Positions 1-6,676 of a DNA stretch of 13,684 nucleotides are shown here, piece by piece. Origin of the DNA: Dokdonella_A sp035263065 (GTDB taxonomy: Bacteria > Pseudomonadota > Gammaproteobacteria > Xanthomonadales > Rhodanobacteraceae); contig DATFRS010000181.1 in the NCBI GenBank assembly GCA_035263065.1, positions 1 to 13,684 of the forward strand, given 5' to 3'. The translations under genes were made by a program, and so were the position numbers. The notes below the pieces were generated by a model. That model searched no databases. It was given only the letters and a program-made list of their open reading frames with translations, and was not told the origin of the DNA. How positions within the stretch are numbered: position 1 is the stretch's first letter; each line of letters starts with the position of its first letter.

Positions 1-1660
1 CGCGCTGGCGCTCGAGATAACCCGCGTACTTCGCCTGCACTTCGATCTGCTCGATGACGGCGGCGTCCTCGACGCCGGGCCCGATGCCCTCGACGCGCGC
101 GAGCGCCGCGTAGCCGAGCTCCGGCCGGCGCAAGAGATCGAGCGCATGCGTCTCGCGCGATGGCGCGATGCCGAGCGTCGCCTCGACCGCGCGCCCGAGC
201 GCGTTGCCCGGCGTCGCCCAGAGTCCGCGGAGGCGCTCGTTCTCGCGTTCGATCGCATCGCGCTTGCGCCGCGTGGCGTCGTGGCGATCCTCTGGCACGC
301 AGCCGAGCGCGAAGCCCTGCTCGGTGAGGCGAAGGTCTGCGTTGTCCTCGCGCAGATGAAGCCGATACTCGGCGCGCGAGGTGAACATGCGATACGGCTC
401 GCTCGTGCCGTTCGTGACGAGATCGTCGATCAGCACGCCGATGTAGGCCTCGTCGCGACGCGGCGTCCAGGGCGCGAGGCCCTGCGTCGCGCGCGCGGCG
501 TTGAGGCCGGCGACGAGGCCCTGCGCCGCGGCTTCCTCGTAGCCGGTCGTGCCGTTGATCTGGCCGGCGAAGTAGAGGCCGGGGACGCCTTTCGTCTCCA
601 GCGAGGCATCGAGGCCGCGCGGATCGAAATAGTCGTACTCGATCGCATAGCCCGGCCGCGTCACGTGCGCGTGCTCGAGGCCGGCGATCGAGCGGACCAG
701 CGCGAGCTGCACGTCGAACGGCAGCGAGGTCGAGATGCCGTTCGGATAGACCTCGGTCGTCTCGAGGCCCTCGGGCTCGATGAAGATCTGGTGCGAGGCC
801 TTGTCGGCGAAGCGCACGACCTTGTCCTCGATCGACGGGCAGTAGCGCGGGCCGACGCCCTCGATGACGCCGCCGTAGAGCGGCGAGCGATCGAGCGCGC
901 CGCGGATGATGTCGTGGGTGCGCTCCGATGTGTGCGTGATCCAGCAGCTCACCTGGCGCGGGTGCTCGGCGCCCGATCCCAGGAACGAGAACACCGGCAT
1001 CGGCTCGTCGCCCGGCTGCTCGGCGAGGCGCGCGTAGTCGATCGTGCGGCCGTCGAGGCGCGGCGGGGTGCCGGTCTTGAGGCGGCCGACGGCGAACGGC
1101 AGCTCGCGCAGCGCCTCGGCGAGCTTCTGCGCCGGCGGATCGCCCGCGCGGCCCGCGGCGTGCTGGGCGAAGCCGACGTGGATCTTGCCGGCGAGGAAGG
1201 TGCCGGCGGTCAGCACGAGCGCCGCGGCGCGGAACTCGAGGCCGCCCTGCGTGCGCACGCCGACGGCGCGGCCGCCCTCGACGATCAGCCCGTCGACGGC
1301 CTGCTGGAACAGGCTGAGGTTCGCCTGCGTCTCAACCCGACGCCGGATGGCCGCTTTGTACAAAACCCGGTCGGCCTGACAGCGCGTCGCACGCACGGCG
1401 GGGCCCTTCGAGGCGTTCAAGGTGCGCCACTGGATGCCGGCTCTGTCGGCCGCGGCGGCCATGGCGCCGCCGAGCGCGTCGATCTCGCGGACGAGGTGAC
1501 CCTTGCCGATCCCGCCGATCGCGGGATTGCAGCTCATCTGGCCCACGGTCTCGATGTTGTGCGTCAGCAGCAGCGTGCGCGCGCCCGTCCGCGCGCTCGC
1601 GAGCGCGGCTTCGGTGCCGGCGTGGCCGCCGCCGATGACGATGACGTCGTAGGACTGCAT
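1..1660 (-). CDS. mnmG: tRNA uridine-5-carboxymethylaminomethyl modification enzyme MnmG (GidA), 3' end cut by window edge
   Basis: MnmG is the FAD-dependent partner of MnmE that builds the cmnm5/nm5 group on U34 of certain tRNAs in the cytosol. The 553 visible codons translate without a stop. They show the Rossmann FAD motif GGGHAG (residues 10-15), LNASKGPAVR (from 81), YCPSIEDK (273-280) and QINGTTGYEEAAAQG (from 367), all hallmarks of the family. The frame is still open at base 1, just after a YAGYLERQR stretch typical of the C-terminal domain. About 75 residues are probably missing, judged against the usual length of about 630, including the region that contacts MnmE. The start at 1658-1660 puts the FAD motif at its usual distance from the N terminus. 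An in-frame ATG at 1694-1696 would add 12 residues without homology. Neither start has a clear Shine-Dalgarno. It is divergent from the structured RNA region. Identification is secure; the start is moderately sure. Confidence 0.97.
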   Translation of the reverse strand, partial: MQSYDVIVIGGGHAGTEAALASARTGARTLLLTHNIETVGQMSCNPAIGGIGKGHLVREIDALGGAMAAAADRAGIQWRTLNASKGPAVRATRCQADRVLYKAAIRRRVETQANLSLFQQAVDGLIVEGGRAVGVRTQGGLEFRAAALVLTAGTFLAGKIHVGFAQHAAGRAGDPPAQKLAEALRELPFAVGRLKTGTPPRLDGRTIDYARLAEQPGDEPMPVFSFLGSGAEHPRQVSCWITHTSERTHDIIRGALDRSPLYGGVIEGVGPRYCPSIEDKVVRFADKASHQIFIEPEGLETTEVYPNGISTSLPFDVQLALVRSIAGLEHAHVTRPGYAIEYDYFDPRGLDASLETKGVPGLYFAGQINGTTGYEEAAAQGLVAGLNAARATQGLAPWTPRRDEAYIGVLIDDLVTNGTSEPYRMFTSRAEYRLHLREDNADLRLTEQGFALGCVPEDRHDATRRKRDAIERENERLRGLWATPGNALGRAVEATLGIAPSRETHALDLLRRPELGYAALARVEGIGPGVEDAAVIEQIEVQAKYAGYLERQR

Positions 1661-1694
1661 GGAGGGCGCGTGTTCGGGTCGGAGCTCGGCGCGC

Positions 1695-1700
1695 ATTCTA
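1695..1700 (-). promoter_or_regulatory. Possible -10 element for mnmG
   Basis: Read on the minus strand this is TAGAAT, five of six bases of the sigma-70 -10 consensus. It would start transcription about 28 nt before the mnmG ATG at 1660. No good -35 hexamer lies at 16-18 bp spacing, so this is a weak call. Confidence 0.25.
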
Positions 1701-1750
1701 TCAAGTGCCGGCGGACGGGCTGGCACGGAAGATGCTGCATGGGTAACGCA

Positions 1751-1824
1751 CTCCCACCGACGCACGGCGTTTGCGAGCACGCCGATGGTCGGAATTCAGG
1801 GGCCGGCCGTTGCGTCGGTGGGAG
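1751..1824. repeat. Perfect 14-bp inverted repeat
   Basis: CTCCCACCGACGCA at 1751-1764 is exactly the reverse complement of TGCGTCGGTGGGAG at 1811-1824. Four more pairs (CGGC 1765-1768 with GCCG 1806-1809) can form past one bulged T at 1810. Alternatively the inner arm closes its own hairpin, CGGCGT with ACGCCG (1765-1784). It is probably the long-range stem of the candidate RNA. Confidence 0.85.
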
Positions 1825-1833
1825 GACGCACCA

Positions 1834-1850
1834 GGTCCGCGATGCGGACC
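1834..1850. repeat. 7-bp hairpin with GAT loop
   Basis: GGTCCGC at 1834-1840 pairs perfectly with GCGGACC at 1844-1850 across a 3-nt GAT loop. It is not followed by a T tract, so it is a structural element of the candidate RNA and not a terminator. Confidence 0.75.
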
Positions 1851-1862
1851 CTAAAGCTGGGC

Positions 1863-1920
1863 TGGCGCCCGGCGGTCGTAGGAACAGGGGGAATCCAAGA
1901 GGACCGTATGCCGGGCGCCA
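1863..1920. repeat. Perfect 11-bp inverted repeat
   Basis: TGGCGCCCGGC at 1863-1873 is exactly the reverse complement of GCCGGGCGCCA at 1910-1920, with 36 nt between them. The GGTC immediately inside can pair with the GACC at 1902-1905 if GTAT (1906-1909) bulges out. The enclosed segment is purine rich with several GGA triplets (near 1880, 1890 and 1901). GGA in loops is what CsrA/RsmA proteins bind, but that reading is only a suggestion. Confidence 0.8.
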
Positions 1921-1948
1921 GAAACCGGTAGAACGTCACCAGAATCAC

Positions 1949-1986
1949 GAAGCCGTCGATCGAAAGGTCGGCGGCTTTTTCTTTTT
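1949..1986 (+). terminator. Strong rho-independent terminator
   Basis: AGCCGTCGA (1951-1959) pairs with TCGGCGGCT (1968-1976) in nine continuous pairs including one G-U, with an 8-nt loop. A T-rich tail TTTTTCTTTTT follows (1976-1986). A1950 with T1977 lengthens the stem. There is no A-tract on the left, so it works only on the plus strand. No plus-strand protein gene precedes it, which argues for a non-coding transcript. Confidence 0.85.
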
Positions 1987-2030
1987 CGTCGACCCCCGAA
2001 CCGTAACGGCAACCTCCGATGACAGACTGT

Positions 2031-2040
2031 GACGATCGTC
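2031..2040. promoter_or_regulatory. 10-bp perfect palindrome upstream of the sigma-54 promoter
   Basis: GACGATCGTC is self-complementary and lies about 140 bp upstream of the -24 element. Its half-site GACGAT resembles the arms of the larger palindrome at 2087-2104. A site for an enhancer-binding protein is possible, but short palindromes of this kind are common in GC-rich DNA. Confidence 0.25.
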
Positions 2041-2086
2041 GCGGAATATCGGCCGGCATCGCTTCGGATGCGACACGCGAGTCAGA

Positions 2087-2104
2087 TGATGACGCGCATC
2101 GTCA
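2087..2104. promoter_or_regulatory. Candidate enhancer (activator-binding) palindrome for the sigma-54 promoter
   Basis: TGATGACGCGCATCGTCA is an 18-bp palindrome with two mismatched pairs. It lies about 76-93 bp upstream of the -24 element at 2181. Sigma-54 promoters need a dimeric AAA+ activator bound at roughly this distance, and dyad sites of 16-20 bp are usual. ACGCGTGT also occurs twice as a direct repeat (2125-2132 and 2165-2172), 40 bp apart. No specific activator can be named. Confidence 0.4.
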
Positions 2105-2179
2105 GAACATTCGCGCGCGCTCGCACGCGTGTCATCGCGCGGCAGCCTCGTCAATGCACGATCGACGCGTGTTCAGGCG

Positions 2180-2196
2180 CTGGCACGCTGCTTGCT
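2180..2196 (+). promoter_or_regulatory. Sigma-54 (RpoN) -24/-12 promoter
   Basis: CTGGCACGCTGCTTGCT matches the sigma-54 consensus TGGCACG-N4-TTGCW at every specified base: GG at 2182-2183 (-24) and GC at 2194-2195 (-12), with the required 12-bp step. The predicted transcript start is near 2207, leaving a leader of about 24 nt that carries the ribosome site of the 65-residue gene. Sigma-54 promoters are silent without an ATP-dependent activator, so this gene should be tightly conditional. Confidence 0.88.
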
Positions 2197-2230
2197 CAAC
2201 CCCTGTCACGGGAATCCAGGAGTCGTTGAG

Positions 2231-2428
2231 ATGAGCACCGCCGCCAGCATGAGCATCAATCCGCTGTTTCTGCGTCACGACCTGATGATCGAACTCGGCC
2301 GCCTCGAGATGGCGATCGACGATGTGCGCACCACGCAGCCCGCCGCCAACGATCGCAACGCGTTGGTCAACGAGCTCGAATCGAAGTGCGCGCGCATCAA
2401 CGAGGCACTCTCGAAGCTGCCGGCGTAA
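2231..2428 (+). CDS. Orphan 65-residue small protein under sigma-54 control
   Basis: I do not recognise this family. The product is soluble and mostly helical in appearance. A polar N terminus leads into LFLRHDLMIELGRLEMAI (residues 12-29), an amphipathic segment, then a break at QPAAND and a second helix (about 40-63) with a single cysteine. There is no signal peptide or membrane segment. The ATG at 2231 is chosen because AGGAG (2218-2222) lies 8 nt upstream and the sigma-54 start at about 2207 falls just before it. A start at 2129 in the same frame would lie upstream of the promoter and is unlikely. The gene is a complete single-gene unit: promoter, ribosome site, frame, terminator. Two short helices and conditional expression would suit an adaptor or a stress, motility or nitrogen-responsive regulator, but no function can be assigned. 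Confidence 0.82.
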   Translation: MSTAASMSINPLFLRHDLMIELGRLEMAIDDVRTTQPAANDRNALVNELESKCARINEALSKLPA

Positions 2429-2449
2429 CGATCAAGGCCATTCGCCGAG

Positions 2450-2474
2450 AAGGCCGCGCGATGCGCGGCTTTTT
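2450..2474 (+). terminator. Rho-independent terminator of the small-protein gene
   Basis: GCCGCGC (2453-2459) pairs perfectly with GCGCGGC (2463-2469) around a GAT loop, followed by TTTTT (2470-2474). The preceding AAG can pair with the first T residues. On the minus strand the same hairpin is followed only by CCTTCTC, so it may end pepN transcription weakly. The remaining 26 bases to the pepN stop hold nothing else. Confidence 0.85.
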
Positions 2475-2500
2475 CATTTCCGGGGATTTTCAGAGGTCCT

Positions 2501-5143
2501 TCACGCGCCGAGCGCGCGCCCGACGAGATCGGCGAGATCCGGCGAGCTCTCGCGCCGCGCCGCCAGCCGCTCCAGCTCATGCCGCATCAGCGCGCGGCGC
2601 AGCGGCTCGTAGCTCCGCCACGGACCGAACGCGGTCACGAGCCGCGCCGCGACCTGCGGATTGATCGCATCGAGCCGCGCCACCGCATCCGCCACGAACC
2701 GGTACGCCGTGCCGTCCGCGCGATGGAACACGCGCGGATTGCGGTGCGCGAACGCGACCAGCAGCGCGTAGACCGAGTTCGGCGTGTGCCAGCGGAACGC
2801 CGCATGCGCGGTCAGCGCCTCGACGCGCGCGAGCGTCCCCGGCTCCGCGTGCGTCGCCTGCACGCTGAACCACTTGTCGAGCACCATGCCGTCGTCGGCG
2901 TAGCGCGCCGCGAACGCATCGAGCGCCGCCTGCGCGTCGGTCGCGCCGGCGCTGACCAGCACGCCGAGCGCCGCGAGGCGGTCGGTCAGGTTCGCGGCGC
3001 CGGTGAACTGCGCGCGCGCGAGGTCGAGGTGCCGCGCGTCGATGCGGCACAACGCGGCGAGGCAGACGTTGCGCAGCCGCCGCTGCGCCTGCGCCGCGAG
3101 CGCGGTGTCCGCGCCGCCGCCGTCGAGCCTGCGATAGCGTTCCAGGAGCCGCGGCGCGAGCGCGCGCGCGAGCCCGCTCTCGACCTGCGTGCGAGCGCGA
3201 TAGACCGCCTCGGGATCGATGTCGGAAAGCCCGGCAGTCAGCGACGTCGCGTCGGCGATCGTCAGGATCTCGGCCGCGAGCGCCGGATCGACGGCGGCAT
3301 CGTCGAGCACCGCGCCGAGGCTCGATGTCCAGAGTGCCAGCAGCGCGGGGTCGGGCTCGGTCGCGGCGAGCGTGCGCGCGAAGAGCCGCCGCGCCAGCGT
3401 GTCGGCCGCAAACCAGCGGTTGAACCCGTCGGTGTCGTGGCGCACGAGCGTCGCGAGCGTCGCGTCGTCTGCGTTCTGCTCGAGCCGCACCGGCGCCGAA
3501 TAGCCGCGCAGCAGCGACACGACCGGCGGCGCGGCGACGTCGACGAAGCGGAACGTCGCCGCATCGCCGTTGAGGGGCAGCACGCGCTCGGCGCCCGACG
3601 ACGACGCCTCGCCGTCGAGCCGCGTCTTCAGCGGCGCGCCGTCCGCGCCGAACAGCTGCACCGCGACCGGCAGCGGCAGCGCGTGCTTGCGCGGCTGGTT
3701 CGGCGTCGGCGGCGTGCGCTGCGTCAGCGTGATCTCGAAATGGCGCGCGTGCGCGTCGTGGCGGCCGCTCACGGTGAGGAGCGGCGTTCCGGCCTGGTTG
3801 TACCAGCCGAGCCACGCGGAAAGATCGCGCGAATTCGCATCGCCCAGCGCCGCGAGGAAATCCTCGACCGCGACGGCCTTGCCGTCGTGCCGCTCGAAGT
3901 AGAGATCGAGCCCGCGCCGGAAACCGTCGCCGCCGAGCAGCACGGCGAGCATGCGCACGATCTCCGCGCCCTTGTCGTAGACGGTCGCGGTGTAGAAGTT
4001 GTTGATCTCGCTGTAGCGGTCCGGCCGCACCGGATGCGCGAGCGGGCCCGCGTCCTCGCTGAACTGCGAGCGCCACAGCGTGCGCACGTCCTCGATGCGG
4101 CGCAGCGTGCGCGACGCGAGGTCGGATTCGAACTCCTGCTCGCGGAACACCGTGAGCCCTTCCTTCAGCGACAGCTGGAACCAGTCGCGGCAGGTGACGC
4201 GGTTGCCGCTCCAGTTGTGAAAGTACTCGTGGCCGACGACGGCGAGCACGTGGCGGTAGTCGTCGTCGGTGGCGTGCTCGGGATCCGCGACGAGATACTT
4301 CGCGTTGAAGATGTTGAGGCCCTTGTTCTCCATCGCGCCCATCGTGAAGTCGCGCGTCGCGACGACGTGGAACACGTCGAGGTCGTAGCAGCGCCCGAAG
4401 CGCTCCTCGTCCCAGCGCATCGCCATCTTGAGGCACTGCATCGCCCACGCGCAGCGCGCGACGAGATCGCTCTCGGCGTGGATCGCGAGCCGGACGCGGC
4501 GGCCTTCGGCGGTGACGAACGCGTCCTCGATGCGATCGAGCCGGCCGGCGACGAGCGCGAAGAGATAGCTCGGCTTCGGATGCGGGTCGTCGAAGCGCGC
4601 GAAGTGGCGGCCCTCGCCGAGATCGCCGCGCTCGACCTCGTTGCCGTTCGCGAGCAGCAGCGGATAGCGCGTCTTGTCCGCGCGCAGCGTGACGCGGTAG
4701 CGCGCGAGCACGTCGGGCCGGTCGACGAACCAGGTGATGCGGCGGAAACCTTCGGCTTCGCACTGCGTCAGCAGGAACCCGGCGTCGTGCGTGCCGCTGA
4801 GATAGAGGCCCTGGAGTGCGGTATTGCGTTCCGGTGCGATGCGCGCTCGCGTCTCGATGATTGCGGGACCGGCGACGCCGCGGATCGTCAGCGCGTGCGC
4901 GTCGAGCTCGTAGGCGTCGGCGACGCGGCCGTTGATCCTGAGCTCGAGGAGATCGAGGCCCTCGCCGTCGAGCCGCAACGGCGCACCGGGCTGATCGGCG
5001 TCTGGCGCGACGGAGAGGCGCGCCTCGACGATCGTCGCCGCGGGATCGAGATCGAATACGAGCTCGACCTCGTCGACGCGCCAGGCCGGCGCGCGATAGT
5101 CGCGCAGGAAAACGGTCGGCTTGGCGCCGGCGGCGGCGTTCAT
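2501..5143 (-). CDS. pepN: Aminopeptidase N (M1 family zinc metallopeptidase)
   Basis: PepN is a cytosolic enzyme that removes N-terminal residues from peptides and is a main aminopeptidase of protein turnover in Gram-negative bacteria. The 880 codons match the family length (about 870-890). The substrate-anchoring GAMEN motif is at residues 269-273. The zinc site is HEYFH at 305-309 followed by Glu328 in LKEGLTVFRE, giving ligands His305, His309 and Glu328 and general base Glu306. The tyrosine of the VYDKGAE segment is the expected transition-state residue. The order is N-terminal beta domain, thermolysin-like catalytic domain, small beta domain and the long helical C-terminal domain. The ATG at 5141-5143 gives the usual N terminus (KPTVFLRDYRAPAW); upstream in-frame ATGs at 5213-5215 and 5178-5180 add non-homologous sequence. 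The Shine-Dalgarno is weak. It is divergent from the dehydratase-like gene, with about 100 bp between them. Confidence 0.97.
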   Translation of the reverse strand: MNAAAGAKPTVFLRDYRAPAWRVDEVELVFDLDPAATIVEARLSVAPDADQPGAPLRLDGEGLDLLELRINGRVADAYELDAHALTIRGVAGPAIIETRARIAPERNTALQGLYLSGTHDAGFLLTQCEAEGFRRITWFVDRPDVLARYRVTLRADKTRYPLLLANGNEVERGDLGEGRHFARFDDPHPKPSYLFALVAGRLDRIEDAFVTAEGRRVRLAIHAESDLVARCAWAMQCLKMAMRWDEERFGRCYDLDVFHVVATRDFTMGAMENKGLNIFNAKYLVADPEHATDDDYRHVLAVVGHEYFHNWSGNRVTCRDWFQLSLKEGLTVFREQEFESDLASRTLRRIEDVRTLWRSQFSEDAGPLAHPVRPDRYSEINNFYTATVYDKGAEIVRMLAVLLGGDGFRRGLDLYFERHDGKAVAVEDFLAALGDANSRDLSAWLGWYNQAGTPLLTVSGRHDAHARHFEITLTQRTPPTPNQPRKHALPLPVAVQLFGADGAPLKTRLDGEASSSGAERVLPLNGDAATFRFVDVAAPPVVSLLRGYSAPVRLEQNADDATLATLVRHDTDGFNRWFAADTLARRLFARTLAATEPDPALLALWTSSLGAVLDDAAVDPALAAEILTIADATSLTAGLSDIDPEAVYRARTQVESGLARALAPRLLERYRRLDGGGADTALAAQAQRRLRNVCLAALCRIDARHLDLARAQFTGAANLTDRLAALGVLVSAGATDAQAALDAFAARYADDGMVLDKWFSVQATHAEPGTLARVEALTAHAAFRWHTPNSVYALLVAFAHRNPRVFHRADGTAYRFVADAVARLDAINPQVAARLVTAFGPWRSYEPLRRALMRHELERLAARRESSPDLADLVGRALGA

Positions 5144-5244
5144 CGGCGGGATTGCACAAGGATGACGGCGGCAGGCTAGCATGCGCGCCGCGCCCGCGTG
5201 TATCGTGCGGCGCAACGCGACGTCCCCTCCGCACCGAACGCCTC

Positions 5245-6207
5245 ATGTCCGCCGCCACCTTGCTCGAAATTCCCGATTTCGCCGCCGTCGAGTCGGCCGC
5301 CCGCCGCATCGCCCCGCACGCACAGAAGACGCCGGTGCGCACGTCGCATTCGCTCGACGCGATGGCCGGCGCCGAGATCGTGTTCAAGTGCGAGAACCTG
5401 CAGCGCGTCGGCGCGTTCAAGTTCCGCGGCGCGTGCAATGCCGTGTGGTCGCTGCCGGACGACGTCGCCCGGCGCGGCGTCGCGACGCATTCGTCCGGCA
5501 ATCACGGCGCCGCGCTCGCGCTCGCGGCGAGGACGCGCGGCATCGCCGCGCACGTCGTCGTGCCGGAAGGCGCCGTGCGCAGCAAGACCGCCGCGATCGA
5601 AGCGTTCGGCGCGAAGCTTTATCGCTGCGCGCCGACGATGGCCGCGCGCGACGCCGCGGTCGCGAAGCTGCTCGCCGACACCGGCGCGACGCTGGTGCAT
5701 CCGTTCATGACGCCGGCCGTGATCGCCGGCGCGGCGACGGCCGCGCTCGAGCTGATCCGCGAAGCCGGCCCGCTCGATGCGATCGTCACGCCGATCGGCG
5801 GCGGCGGGCTCGTCGGCGGCAGCGCGATCGCGGCGCACGCATTGTTGCCGGACGTGCGCGTGTTCGCCGCCGAACCCGAGGGCGCGGCCGATGCGTACGA
5901 GTCGTTGCGCCGCGGCGAGCGCGTGCAGGAGCTCGCGCCGGACACGATCTGCGACGGCCTGCGCGCGCTGATCGGCCCGATCAACTTCGAGCTCCTGCAG
6001 CGCCACCGCATCACGGTGCTGCCGGTCGCCGACAGCGAGACGATCGCCGCGATGCGGCTCGTGCTCGAGCGCCTGAAGCTCGTCGTCGAGCCGTCGAGCG
6101 CGATCGCGCTCGCGGCGATCCTGAAAAACCGCGAGCACTTCGCCGGCAAACGCGTCGGCGTGATCCTGTCCGGCGGCAACATCGATCTCGACGCGCTGCC
6201 CTGGTGA
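5245..6207 (+). CDS. PLP-dependent serine racemase / threonine or 3-hydroxyaspartate dehydratase-like enzyme
   Basis: This is a 320-residue fold-type II PLP enzyme that dehydrates or racemises hydroxy-amino acids in the cytosol. Visible motifs are Lys59 in GAFKFRG (Schiff base with PLP), SSGNHG at 83-88 (cofactor binding), PIGGGGL at 183-189 (phosphate loop) and SGGN at 309-312. There is no C-terminal ACT domain, so it is not the isoleucine-regulated biosynthetic IlvA. Glu210, Ala214 and Asp216 fall in the pattern of the divalent-metal site of eukaryotic serine racemase and threo-3-hydroxyaspartate dehydratase, and Ser84 occupies the place of the racemase re-face serine. The substrate cannot be decided from sequence alone. 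The ATG at 5245 gives the expected short N terminus but lacks a clear ribosome site. The next gene begins 19 nt after the stop and probably shares its transcript. Confidence 0.88.
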   Translation: MSAATLLEIPDFAAVESAARRIAPHAQKTPVRTSHSLDAMAGAEIVFKCENLQRVGAFKFRGACNAVWSLPDDVARRGVATHSSGNHGAALALAARTRGIAAHVVVPEGAVRSKTAAIEAFGAKLYRCAPTMAARDAAVAKLLADTGATLVHPFMTPAVIAGAATAALELIREAGPLDAIVTPIGGGGLVGGSAIAAHALLPDVRVFAAEPEGAADAYESLRRGERVQELAPDTICDGLRALIGPINFELLQRHRITVLPVADSETIAAMRLVLERLKLVVEPSSAIALAAILKNREHFAGKRVGVILSGGNIDLDALPW

Positions 6208-6226
6208 ACCCGGAGGAATTCGAACG

Positions 6227-6676
6227 ATGTGGCTCGATGCCTTTCTCGCATACCTTCATTTCATGGCGATCTTCGGCCTCTTCGCGACGCTGATGTACGA
6301 GGTGATCCTGCTGAAAGCCGGCGTGGCGAATCTCGACATCGAAACGCTCGCGCTCACCGATCGCAAGTTCGGCATCCAGGCCGGCGTCGTGCTCGTCACC
6401 GGTGCGCTGCGCGCGCTCTTCGGCGCCAAGGGCGCGGCGTTCTACATGCACAATCCCGTGTTCCATCTCAAGATCGGCCTTTTCGTGCTGGCTGCGCTGA
6501 TCTCGATCGTGCCGACGATCGCGTTCCTGCGCTGGCGCAAGGCGCGCCGCGCCGATGCGTCGTGGCGCGTGCCCGAGCCGGAGTGGCAGCGTGCGCGAAA
6601 GCTCGTCAGGCTCGAAATGGCCATCATCGCGCTGATCCCGCTCGCGGCGGTGATCATGTCGCGCGGGCTCGTCTAG
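6227..6676 (+). CDS. DUF2214 family integral membrane protein
   Basis: A 149-residue inner-membrane protein of unknown function that resembles the DUF2214 group of predicted membrane proteins. Four hydrophobic segments can be seen at about residues 4-28, 48-66, 80-101 and 127-145. A conserved-looking loop AFYMHNPVFHLKIG (70-83) and a basic loop RWRKARRAD (102-110) lie between them. The start is supported by GGAGG at 6212-6216, 10 nt before the ATG, the best ribosome site in this two-gene unit. It follows the dehydratase-like gene after 19 nt and is probably cotranscribed, although no functional link is evident. Its TAG stop overlaps the stop of the convergent transporter gene. Confidence 0.85.
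   Translation: MWLDAFLAYLHFMAIFGLFATLMYEVILLKAGVANLDIETLALTDRKFGIQAGVVLVTGALRALFGAKGAAFYMHNPVFHLKIGLFVLAALISIVPTIAFLRWRKARRADASWRVPEPEWQRARKLVRLEMAIIALIPLAAVIMSRGLV

Larger units (their letters stand above)
1741..1986 (+). ncRNA. Candidate structured small RNA ending in an intrinsic terminator
   Basis: This gene-free stretch holds four successive stem-forming elements. They are a perfect 14-bp inverted repeat (1751-1764 with 1811-1824), a 7-bp hairpin with a 3-nt loop (1834-1850), a perfect 11-bp inverted repeat (1863-1873 with 1910-1920) and a terminator hairpin with an uninterrupted-to-near T tract (1949-1986). The terminator sets the orientation as plus. Small nested stems also exist: CGGCGT/ACGCCG (1765-1770 with 1779-1784) inside the first repeat, and GGTC/GACC just inside the 11-bp stem. 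No convincing start-plus-ribosome-site reading frame occupies it. I compared it from memory with RNase P RNA, tmRNA, 6S, SRP RNA and the cobalamin, c-di-GMP-I, fluoride and glycine riboswitches and saw none of their conserved cores. The 5' end is a guess, because no promoter is clear. It could instead be a leader, but the next gene has its own promoter beyond the terminator. Confidence 0.5.

Noticed and set aside
1741..1986. Known housekeeping RNA (RNase P RNA, tmRNA, 6S, SRP RNA) or a classic riboswitch
   Set aside because: None of the conserved core sequences I can recall from these families is present, and no regulated gene sits directly behind the terminator without its own promoter.
146..2032. 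Long plus-strand open frame opposite mnmG
   Set aside because: It is an antisense shadow in GC-rich DNA: arginine/alanine-heavy, no recognisable motif, and the minus strand encodes clear MnmG motifs across the same bases.
2129..2428. Longer 99-residue version of the small protein starting at 2129
   Set aside because: That start lies upstream of the sigma-54 transcript start (about 2207) and lacks a ribosome site, whereas the ATG at 2231 has AGGAG at 8 nt.
2577..5501. Very long overlapping frames on both strands across pepN
   Set aside because: Low-complexity Arg/Ala/Pro translations without domains. Only the frame with GAMEN and HEYFH-N18-E is real.
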